A stretch of DNA of 64,000 nt from Calvatia gigantea (Eukaryota > Basidiomycota > Agaricomycetes > Agaricales > Lycoperdaceae): NCBI GenBank assembly GCA_025093985.1, contig JACAAK010000016.1, positions 62,001 through 126,000 on the forward strand, read 5' to 3'. Shown here in pieces: positions 56,891 through 64,000 of the stretch. Both the position numbers and the translations under genes were made by a program. The first letter of the stretch is position 1; each line of letters starts with the position of its first letter. The notes under the pieces were generated by a model that was not told the origin of the DNA, ran no database searches, and saw only the letters and a list, made by a program, of their open reading frames with translations.

Positions 56891-58200
56891 CTACCAGGGA
56901 TCAGGGTTTACTCGAGGCGTCCCACTACTCGGGCGCGACTTATTGGGTGGGTTAAGGAACGGGAGAGGATGAGGGGCTGTACTCGCGCTAAGCAAATAAT
57001 AAGCATTACGGGGTTTAGAGCGTAGATTTGGGGCGCTGACTGTAACTTGAGCCAACAATGAACTTATCCTCTTGGTGAGTGGGCTCCCGCCTCTTTTGTA
57101 AACGAAAAAAGCCTTCCCCCGCTCATTTGACCGCCGGTTCTCAACAGAGCCTAGCCACCACATCGTATTCCCCAACGACAGAATGCTCAATAGTTTCATC
57201 ACGGCAACCACCCTTACCTCAAACAAAAATCACTTCGTCAGAGCTTTCTCCAAATCCTTCTCCCCTATCACCAAAACCAAGCCCTCTCAAAGTCGTAAAC
57301 CCAAACCAAATTTTAATTAGGCGTTTGGTTTGTGCGACTCGAGCACCTGATTGTATTTAAATAGGTGTTGAGGAGGGGATGTGAGCTCGCGGGTTGTAGG
57401 GCGTTCTTTTAGGTGGCTGGTGTTGATTCTGGACGGTGGTAGGGGAGACAAGATTTTTTGCGGGTGACGAAAAAGGCAACCAGTCCGGTTTGTGTTTCTC
57501 ATAGCGTTAGGCTGCGTCACCAATACCACGAATGAAATAGGTCTGCTTGTGTCAATGTCGATAAAATAGCATGGCGCGAAAATTGACACATCTCGTTCTT
57601 GGATTCACAGCCTCTATCCACCACCACCCGTGAAACCCCAGCCTTCCCTTTGTGCCACTTGAGAGATGGACATTCAGTCGATTCCACTCGGTTTTGTACT
57701 TCTTCACTTGCACTGCGCACTCCATTTTTGCTAGTGCTTCACGTTCGTAATTCTCCACCACCTGGATCCGCGGCCTTGAGAGTACCAAGTGTCATGTTAG
57801 ACGATGGTACCGACTTCAGGCGGAGGGTGGCAGGCAGTTGATGTATGCGAGGCAGACGTCGTAGATTGGAGGTTGTGCTCGAGGGAGAATGTAGTTCCTA
57901 GCTGAACGTGTAGTTTTTAAATCTACGATGCACTTCAGGAATATGGAGTTATAGGGAATAGCTAGTGACGTACCGCTTTATAGCCACGTCTTGGGTTTTC
58001 ATCCCCATATCTCCGTGGCATGTGGGTTCCAGATCATTGAAACTATGTGCTTTCCCGTGTTCTTCTGCACTTGTTCGTGTATAACGCGAGTTGCCTCTTG
58101 GATGATCTACCCCGGGGGTGCAATGGTGACTTATCGCGTACTCGTGACACCGACAAGGTCGTGACTCGCAAGAGTTTACGAGTTAGACGGACTGGAGCAC
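56891..58200 (-). pseudogene. Arginyl-tRNA synthetase relic of the inverted unit
   Basis: Read on the minus strand: ATRVIHEQVQKNTGKH (about 58.05-58.10 kb) and MKTQDVAIKRY (about 57.99 kb) match VMHEQMQK and IKIQDMAAKRY. Further on, ENYEREALAKMECAVQVKKY then EWNRLNVHL (57.66-57.77 kb) match the earlier KRMEDGDEEALxxW and KYxxxYxRLNVHF segment. Next come TTRELTSPPQHLFKYNQ and LESHKPN (57.32-57.41 kb), then the C-terminal SILS end near 57.18 kb. The first two items come from a later part of the enzyme than the third, so the order is scrambled and at least two fragments are joined. Confidence 0.68.
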
Positions 58201-58960
58201 CACCGGTGCTCGTGTTGGCATCGACGAATTTGGATGCGATTGTATCTTGGGGGATGACAAAGGAAACATAATCGGAGCTGAGCGATGGTGTTGAATTCGG
58301 CGGTGGATGTCGCGTTGATAAATAGCACAATCATAGTGGAAACATGAAAAGGCCTGGAGCCATAGCGTGATTTCTAGGAATTGGCTCTGGGTCAACCATA
58401 ACGGCGTTGGTGGAATAAAGTTAGGATGCCTGCCCTTGGTCTTCGCGAGGGCGGGTTCAATACCAGGGTGTTGGCTCCACGTATCGACGAGCCGCGCCGG
58501 AGCTGATTGGAATTGACACTACATGGTATGTGAGCAAGATGTCGCCGCGAGGGAAGAGGTTCGTGAAGTGATGGTGCGTACCAGCGGTACTTCCGGGTAT
58601 CGTATGGTAGAGACGGTTAAGGTGACACTGGGCTTCTTCACCGTTGGATTCGTCCGTGCCGTCGGCGTGCAGCACGAGTCCTCCGATATCCTGAGCTACT
58701 GAGACGTAACCTTTCCAAAGATAGGCTGCAACGCTCAGCGGCGTAAACACTGTAAGTAGGACCTTTGACCGCAAGCTAATGGACGACAATGCCGGGATTC
58801 GGTTAGGATCAGCGCGCTTGGACCGAGAGGCGAAGGGGGTTGCCCCTAGCGTATGTTCGCCATTTCAACCTACTCGAGAGTGAAGGGAACCATGACCTAG
58901 AGGCCAACACGGATATTCAACGTTTAACAAGAGATATAGGTAGGACTAGGAGAAATACCA
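58201..58960. repeat. Degenerate block family A, copy 10
   Basis: Same orientation as copies 1 and 5. AATAGCACAATCATAG, GGAATTGGCTCTGGGTCAACC and the minus-strand piece GTHHHFTNLFPRGDILLTYH (58.50-58.60 kb) match YHHFTN...LTYHEV of copy 1. The fact that this block is not inverted places the right inversion breakpoint near 58.2 kb. Confidence 0.52.
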
Positions 58961-58979
58961 TCAGTGCCCAAAGTTGCAG

Positions 58980-60840
58980 TGACTACCTAAAGCGGCAGAC
59001 TCCTGGGAATGTGTAATTTGATCCGTTAAACCCTTGCCTGTTCCAAACACGGACGCTGGCCCTTCCCTCTCTCTCTCCGTGGACAATCCCATCAAACGAT
59101 CTATTGACCACGAATGCATCATGCACCACTCTTCGATATAGGCCTTCCCCCAATTCACCCGTGGAGGAATCGACGACGACGACGATGACGACGACCGAAA
59201 TGTTCCGTTGTTTGGTCGAGTTGGCCTTCTTCATTTGTTTGATCCATCAAACTCTTCAAATATGTAGTTCCAGGTACAAACCTTATGTAGTCTTTTCCTC
59301 TCTTTCCGTAATTCAGTCGCGCATCACTCAAGATTCTCGTTATATTAGAGACAGATCCCTTGTGATGTGTACTTGGTCGGTATGTACTAGAACAGCTGCA
59401 GCCTGGGGCAATGTATTATGCTCTTGACCATAGGCCTAGTTACCGGGTAGGTCTATCGTGGTGTGACGCCCGGAAAGACCAACCCCTTACCGACCTCCCG
59501 AAGAAAGTGACCAAAAAGGTATGTCCCCCTGGATTTATGCAGCGTTGCCCATTGACCAACCGGCCACAGCACGGGCGTAGTTCCCACCGAACAGCTAGGC
59601 CGATTCTATTTACTATGCAATACGTCAAGACCTTCCTTTCATTTTACGTCGAACACGAACATCCTTGCAAGAAATTACCTATGGGGGTCGTGCTGCCTCA
59701 GCCGCTCTCCACAAAAAGTACCGGCACAAGAAAAGTAGCTTGGTCCAACTGGGACCTGCTTCGAAATTCATGAGAAAGCGAAGGAATCTCCCCAAAAACG
59801 GCGCGACCAGAACGCTTCTTCGGGCTCCATGCCGAAGCCAACCCACGGATCAAAGCTGACGTTGCAGTGCAGCCCAGGCAGGCGGAGGATCACGAGCCCG
59901 AAACGCTAGCTAAATGGAAAGTACGGTGAGAGTCGAACGCGAACAAGTACGAAAGCGAGTGCTACTGACGGAATATCCATTTCTAGGTGCACAAAAGTGA
60001 CGGATACAGTGCTAGCACAATAACAGAGGGATTAATTGAGGGTAAAGATGGCGTCGAGCTGGTTGATTTAGAAAAGTGGAATCTGGGTCAGGCTGTGGTA
60101 CGGGAACGAGGTGTGTCGCCCCCCATAGCTTTCCACCTTGTTGGCGCTAATACGAGTACATGTAGCACTCCAATCTGTCTAACTCCCGACTACTTGCCAA
60201 CCAACGACCTCGTCGATGGTACGAGCACGCAAAAAGGCAACATCATGTCCTTAGAGCAGATTATCCAAGCGGTACCCAGGTTGCAGGAGAGCGAAGAAAG
60301 GTCCGCAGTTCAAATATTTCCGTCCCACAAACTACGGAGCTACAGGGACGAAAAGTCAAGATATGGCTGCAAAGCAGTACGACACGAATGGTGACCTTAA
60401 GCCCTTTACCTAACGCATGCCGTGGAATCAAGAACTACACGTTCAACTAGGAACTACGCTCTCCCTCGGAGACAGCCCACAATACGCAACTCTGCTTCAT
60501 ACCCCTCGGCCGCAAAAACCTGAACCGCCTCTCCCTCCCTTCCCCGTTCAAAATCGGTACCCTCACTAAGATACCCCCAATGTCGCGGATTAACGTTCAT
60601 CCACAGTACCTGTCCTGAACGTGGACGCCCTAGCAGTGTACGAATCGTATGGCAGACGCCTTCATATGCCAACTCCCACACAAAGACGAAGTTAGTACCT
60701 GTAATTGGTACCAGTTGCATGCCAGCCGCAGTTATGGCCGACTAATAAGGTACGTGCTTGGACAAAGTCCACGCTTGCAAGTTGGGAACCTTAATTTCCG
60801 TCCCCTTTCCGTTTCCCCCATTAATTCCTCCTGATATTCA
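58980..60840 (+). pseudogene. Arginyl-tRNA synthetase relic 15 (long)
   Basis: 59.02-59.52 kb matches the N-terminal part of relic 6. 59.64-59.70 kb encodes FLSFYVEHEHPC (family FLSFxxNxE). 59.80-59.98 kb carries LLRAPCRSQPTDQS and, in a neighbouring frame, EALAKWKV-like sequence, then a YESECY segment. 60.05-60.11 kb reads GVELVDLEKWNLGQAVVRERG, the best copy of that motif in the window. 60.22-60.30 kb reads STQKGNIMSLEQIIQAV, matching STRKGTVVFLEQIIQEA. 60.43-60.48 kb corresponds to the TFNWER region. Broken frames. Converges on 7TM copy 7. Confidence 0.76.
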
Positions 60841-61033
60841 CCGTAATATAGTTACCACGACAGGCAAACGCGGAGGCTAGGATCCACGCTCCGTAGCACG
60901 CTCAATGCTGAATCTACTTCTACCAAAATATACACGTTTTTAAAAAATTATGAGACGACCGACGACCCGGATTGGTCCCCGACGAATCGTATTACCAAAA
61001 TGATAGAGCGCTCAGTGAAAAAAGAAACGGTGA
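60841..61033. other. Spacer between ArgRS relic 15 and 7TM copy 7
   Basis: Aligns with 20.03-20.17 kb (CAAAATATACACGTTTTTAAA, GGATTGGTCCCCGACGAA). No gene. Confidence 0.5.
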
Positions 61034-61640
61034 CTAAACAGCCGACTCGGAGTGGGAGACGGATTGAGAATCCACCGCCACTGCAACCGCAGCCGCAGGG
61101 ACGCGAGAATAAATGCTGCTGGCTTCATCGGTGGCGGTTTGTGTACCATGGTGCCATTGTAAGCTTGTGAGTTCGTGCTCTGTATTTCTGGTCCATGCTC
61201 GTCCGCTTGCAACTCGATAGACAACAAGAAAGTAGGCAATGACCTGGACAAAGGAGGTGTGTCAAAGATGCTACCACCACGACTGATCCCCATACCTTGA
61301 TAGTGGGATCGTTTGTTACGAACAAATAGGAACTGGGATCGTCTAAGCCAAGTGAAATTGCGGAGGCAATAGACCACGCAGACTCCAAAGCATAGGATTC
61401 AATTAGCATTGCAACAATGCCCATGTAAGAACTGGAAGCATCCGATGTTCCTGGACTGATTGAAGCTCATCATTACAAATTTAACAAGTTCGGGCACCTA
61501 CCCATCAACCTGATGTTACGCCTTCGGACTAGCAAAATACGCGCTGTTATCAGCCCAGTCACAAGGATTGTGAATGCTGATGGGACAGCAAAACTCGAAA
61601 TGTCCGTTGCAATTGCACTCTGCACAGAGATGCCGAGTTG
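61034..61640 (-). pseudogene. Seven-transmembrane protein, copy 7, cut by LTR
   Basis: Complement of 61034-61243 (exon 5), 61296-61450 (exon 4) and 61502-61640 (3' part of exon 3). Introns of 52 and 51 bases. Frames are open and in phase, with LLVRRRNIR, VYRVASGRAWT and the ESAV ending. Exon 3 stops at 61640, where the retrotransposon LTR begins, in the segment that other copies read as QLGIS. Exons 1, 2 and the start of exon 3 would lie beyond the element, outside the window. Because the remaining exons carry no other damage, the insertion is probably recent and the gene was intact before it. Confidence 0.88.
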
Positions 61641-61954
61641 TGTTGTGTATATACCCTCTTCGTAAGGACTTACTTCGGACTATTCTTCAGTTCCACTCAT
61701 TACATCAGCCATTATGTAATCGCTCTATTTTCGAGCTCTACTGTACTTTCGTACACCTCAGTCTCGTTCTACGATTCTGAGGTGAGTTACATTATGCTTA
61801 ACTGCATTATACCCTTACTTATATGACCTATAGTGTATTATCTCACTCTAGGTATATCTTAATATATTTCTAGTCTCGTTCTACGATTCTGAGTGTATTA
61901 TCTCACTCTAGATCCCTGCCGCTCGTTACTAGATCCCTGCCGCTCGTTACAACA
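61641..61954 (+). mobile_element. Ty1/copia-type LTR, 314 bases
   Basis: Starts TGTTG and ends CAACA, a perfect 5-base inverted terminal pair, immediately followed by a primer binding site. Internal repeats: GTCTCGTTCTACGATTCTGAG twice (61764 and 61873), a tandem TAGATCCCTGCCGCTCGTTAC doublet (about 61910-61951) and TATTATCTCACTCTAG twice. It is oriented with the gag gene at 63.2 kb. The matching 3' LTR would be beyond the window. Confidence 0.85.
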
Positions 61955-61967
61955 GGTTATGGGCCCC
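61955..61967 (+). other. Primer binding site, anticodon arm of initiator tRNA-Met
   Basis: GGTTATGGGCCC is the exact complement of GGGCCCATAACC, the anticodon arm of eukaryotic initiator tRNA-Met. Drosophila copia is known to prime from an internal fragment of this tRNA, and this site has the same sequence and position (directly after the LTR). Confidence 0.8.
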
Positions 61968-62039
61968 GTCAGTGCGCTGAGTCAGTCATGACGTCATCAG
62001 AAAGTTAGATCTGATCAGAGGTACTTGGTTCAACCTATA

Positions 62040-62098
62040 ACGGCCAAAATAGCTCAGTGGTTATAGCGTTCCGGCTCCACGAAAGCACTGCATCGATG
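62040..62098 (+). other. tRNA-like A-box fragment in leader 1
   Basis: GGCCAAAATAGCTCAGTGGT with a following TATAGCG is a D-arm/A-box copy of the tRNA-like sequence at 62752. The rest has diverged or been replaced (GTTCCGGCTCCACG). Confidence 0.5.
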
Positions 62099-62099
62099 G

Positions 62100-62567
62100 C
62101 CAAAACAAGGGGGGTGATGAGACTGATCAACTTATCAAGGGGCATCAGATAAATTTCCAGACTCCCCTCCAGTCGGTTGGAGGCTTTATGTAGGCGGACG
62201 TTGATCCGATGTTGTTCCATACTTCGTCAACTGCTAACGCATCCAACCACGCGAACTTTCTATCGCCGAAGCTTAGAAACGCTGAAAGCTCAGCCTCAGG
62301 TTGGATAGCTGTTATATTGTGGGGCCACTGGGGGTGGCATAAATTAAGCGCTGGTTGAACTAACTACTGGTCAAGCATTGGGTGTTGGTGCTTTTTATGA
62401 TGCCTCTCTCGTACAACACTACTCGGAAGAAGCAGTGTGAACAGAGTTACCCCCCGAGTTTTCAGTATTCACATGTCGATCACCGTCCTGATTTCGTCTG
62501 CGACCATGACACGTGACGAATTTTCTTGACGGCCTCCCCACTCCTCCTTCTTTCACAACTCAAGTAC
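62100..62567. repeat. Host-type repeat between two LTR pieces
   Basis: 62100-62170 matches the region above 7TM genes and relic Y (GGGGTGATGAGACTGATCAA, ATCAGATAAATTTCC; compare 11.31-11.38 kb). 62330-62560 matches the end of block A and the CACGTG junction (AAGAAGCAGTGTGAACAG; GACACGTGACGAA at 62509). So cluster sequence, not element sequence, separates the two LTR pieces. Confidence 0.55.
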
Positions 62568-62678
62568 TATTATCTCACTCTAGGTATATCTTAATATATT
62601 TCTAGTCTCGTTCTACGATTCTGAGTGTATTATCTCACTCTAGATCCCTGCCGCTCGTTACAACAGGTTATGGGCCCC
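62568..62678 (+). mobile_element. Truncated second LTR with primer binding site
   Basis: 62568-62665 repeats the last third of the 61.6 kb LTR (from TATTATCTCACTCTAGG) with one instead of two TAGATCCCTG units. GGTTATGGGCCCC (62666-62678) follows, and then the same leader (CGTCAGTGCGCTGAGTCAG...). The 5' part of this LTR is missing. Confidence 0.8.
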
Positions 62679-62751
62679 GTCAGTGCGCTGAGTCAGCATG
62701 ACGTCATCAGAAAGTTAGATCTGATCAGAGGTACTTGGTTCAACCTATAAC

Positions 62752-62818
62752 GGCCAAATAGCTCAGTGGTTAGAGCGTCTGGTATATACACCAGATTAGG
62801 TCATAGGTTCGCTCCGAC
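62752..62818 (+). ncRNA. tRNA-like sequence 1 (decayed)
   Basis: TAGCTCAGTGGTTAGAGCG (D arm, A box), CTGGTATATACACCAG (anticodon arm with irregular loop) and ATAGGTTCGCTCC (T arm, B-box-like) are in tRNA order. The acceptor halves do not pair, so it is not a working tRNA. The anticodon arm recalls tRNA-Val (TAC). It lies in the leader downstream of LTR piece 2. Confidence 0.5.
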
Positions 62819-62957
62819 GTGTCGCGGACATGTTCAGATTCAGTGGGAGTGTTGTGGATAGTGAATCCGGTCATCCCCCACCTACGAACGCACAGGCTCA
62901 CAAGGCATTACGTGCCTTACGTCAGTGTATGGGTGGGCAACCACTGGGAACCAGTAC

Positions 62958-63029
62958 GACCTGATAGCTCAATGGTAGAGCATCTGGTATATGTCCGGAA
63001 GGTCTGGGGTTCGATCCCCCATCTGGTCA
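62958..63029 (+). tRNA. tRNA-like sequence 2 (possible tRNA pseudogene)
   Basis: It folds as a full cloverleaf. The acceptor GACCTGA/TCTGGTC has one mismatch. The D arm is GCTC/GAGC, the anticodon arm TCTGG/CCGGA with loop TATATGT, and the T arm TGGGG/CCCCA with loop TTCGATC. A box TAGCTCAATGG, B box GGTTCGATCCC and a TTTT stop at 63037 make Pol III transcription plausible. The loop would present TAT but has A where tRNAs have the universal U33, so charging and decoding are doubtful. It may be a tRNA pseudogene or the head of a tRNA-derived SINE. Confidence 0.55.
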
Positions 63030-63065
63030 ATTAAAATTTTCTATGATTACATTACTACGGGATAC

Positions 63066-63090
63066 CTCGTTACAACAGGTTATGGGCCCC
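63066..63090 (+). mobile_element. Third LTR end and primer binding site
   Basis: CTCGTTACAACA (last 12 bases of the LTR) is followed by GGTTATGGGCCCC. The sequence upstream is not LTR. It is the site nearest the gag gene, and the leader after it (GCCTGCCTATAAATATCG) differs from the leader of the other two sites. Confidence 0.7.
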
Positions 63091-63097
63091 GCCTGCC

Positions 63098-63106
63098 TAT
63101 AAATAT
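63098..63106 (+). promoter_or_regulatory. TATA-like box before gag
   Basis: TATAAATAT lies 67 bases above the gag ATG and downstream of the primer site. In a normal element the promoter is in the LTR, so this could be chance or an internal promoter. Confidence 0.3.
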
Positions 63107-63164
63107 CGATCAGACTCATTATCGCCACTCGTTCTCATTCACACTCATTCCTTAAGCCCCCAAA

Positions 63165-64000
63165 ATGTCTAATCCTGCTGGATCTTCTCAGATCGGAGGA
63201 TCAAACCGACTTTACGACATCCCATCACTTGAAAATGACGGCGCGAACTTCCAGACATGGAAATTTCGCATATCCACTGTCCTCCAGCTGCGAGGACTCA
63301 AGGGAATTGTAGATGGCACTGAAAAATGCCCAGACCCTGTCTCGGGTACTGACAGTACTGCCGTCGCTGCTGGTCAAACTCGAATTGATGCCTGGAAATA
63401 TCGTGACATGGAGGCCAAGGCTCAGCTTACCCTGACCTTAAAGGATGAGCCCTTAAATGGTGTTATACATGCTGTGTCCGCCTTTGATGTCTGGGACAAG
63501 CTTCATCGTCGTTACGAAGGGAAGGGTCAGAACACGGTCGCATATCTCATTAAGGAGATTTTTCGTGGAACACTGTCCGACGAAACTCCTATGGAACCTC
63601 AGCTCAATGACATACGTCACAAAGCTTTCATCCTCAAAACACTGGGCGAGCCACTGTCCGATTCCGTCATCGCTCATGCTATGCTCAATGCACTTCCTGA
63701 TTCCTATTCCATGCTTCGCACAATCCTCAACTCTTCGTCTGCTGGCCCTGATGGGTCCAAACTCACCACTGACCTTGTTATCACTCAAGTCCTCACTGAG
63801 GAGAAGAGTCTCAAGCTCGGCACTTCGCAAGTTGCCTTCGTAGCTCAGATGAAGTCAAAGGGCAAGTTTATCAACAAGCCTGGTGATGGTGACAAGAAGG
63901 ATAAGAAGTGCAAGTACTGCAAGAAGAAAGGTCACTTCAAGCACGAATGCCGCAAATTGAAGGCAGACCAAGCTGCGAAGGAAGGGAAGACTGGGGAGAA
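63165..64000 (+). CDS. Ty1/copia retrotransposon Gag (5' part, runs off window)
   Basis: Open from ATG (MSNPAGSSQIGG) to the edge, 278 codons with no stop. Gag forms the particle that packages element RNA in the cytoplasm. Residues about 15-235 have the layout of the copia-type gag domain (DUF4219/UBN2 type): an early NFQTWKFRI tryptophan segment, AFDVWDKLHRRYEG near residue 107, and LPDSYSMLRTIL near 175. A lysine-rich stretch leads to a CCHC zinc knuckle CKYCKKKGHFKHEC (C249, C252, H257, C262). Start choice: first ATG after the leader, CAAAATGTC context. The sequence is undamaged, unlike its surroundings, so the element is young. The protease, integrase and reverse transcriptase parts would lie beyond 64000. 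Confidence 0.92.
   Translation, partial: MSNPAGSSQIGGSNRLYDIPSLENDGANFQTWKFRISTVLQLRGLKGIVDGTEKCPDPVSGTDSTAVAAGQTRIDAWKYRDMEAKAQLTLTLKDEPLNGVIHAVSAFDVWDKLHRRYEGKGQNTVAYLIKEIFRGTLSDETPMEPQLNDIRHKAFILKTLGEPLSDSVIAHAMLNALPDSYSMLRTILNSSSAGPDGSKLTTDLVITQVLTEEKSLKLGTSQVAFVAQMKSKGKFINKPGDGDKKDKKCKYCKKKGHFKHECRKLKADQAAKEGKTGE

Noticed and set aside
61034..61640. 7TM copy 7 as an independent short gene
   Set aside because: It has no start codon or exons 1-2. It ends exactly at the LTR boundary, so it is a disrupted copy.
63453..63830. A 125-residue minus-strand frame opposite gag
   Set aside because: It is the shadow of the gag gene, whose sense frame has clear family motifs including the zinc knuckle.
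1..64000. CRISPR array, prophage, operons or bacterial signals
   Set aside because: The short repeats present are not evenly spaced with unique spacers, and genes are split by spliceosomal introns. The sequence is eukaryotic.

Overview
The window reads as nuclear DNA of a filamentous fungus, most likely an agaricomycete (mushroom-forming) basidiomycete. The inference rests on genes split by introns of 48-57 bases with GT..AG ends, on a seven-pass membrane protein family of the lineage-specific fungal type, on relics of a fungal-type cytosolic arginyl-tRNA synthetase (ArgRS, yeast RRS1 type), and on a Ty1/copia LTR retrotransposon at the right edge. There are no bacterial operons, no ribosome binding sites and no CRISPR array.

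The backbone is a repeat-built gene cluster. One seven-transmembrane (7TM) gene family occurs seven times: 4.06-5.22, 9.92-11.10, 20.17-21.41, 32.25-33.46, 43.81-45.04 and 61.03-61.64 kb on the minus strand, and 55.24-56.48 kb on the plus strand. Five copies keep a full five-exon reading frame when spliced (317, 326, 333, 340 and 343 residues). The copy at 20-21 kb has a one-base frameshift. The copy at 61 kb is cut by an LTR retrotransposon. Two further loci (15.44 and 37.94 kb) keep only the last half of the final exon.

Most of the rest is decayed sequence in repeated blocks. On the 3' side of each 7TM gene, convergent with it, lie broken pieces of ArgRS (about 15 stretches, full of stops and frameshifts). 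On the 5' side of most 7TM copies lies a divergent relic, called Y here, and beyond it a large unassigned degenerate block family, called A. A separate block, E, occurs at 27.7 and 49.7 kb. The order ArgRS relic > < 7TM < > Y, then A, recurs along the window. The unit at 54.8-58.2 kb is inverted. The 7TM genes are therefore the only part of the unit that looks kept by selection.

Transposable elements are layered on top. Three solo LTRs with TG..CA ends and matching short target duplications sit at 34.2, 38.6 and 51.9 kb. At 61.6-64 kb a copia-type element enters 7TM copy 7. It has a 314-base LTR with TGTTG/CAACA ends, a primer binding site complementary to the anticodon arm of initiator tRNA-Met, three successive LTR-end/primer-site junctions, tRNA-like sequences in the leader region, and an open gag frame that runs off the right edge.

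Limits: all homology statements come from reading motifs by eye. The boundaries of decayed blocks are approximate, and families A, Y and E are not identified.
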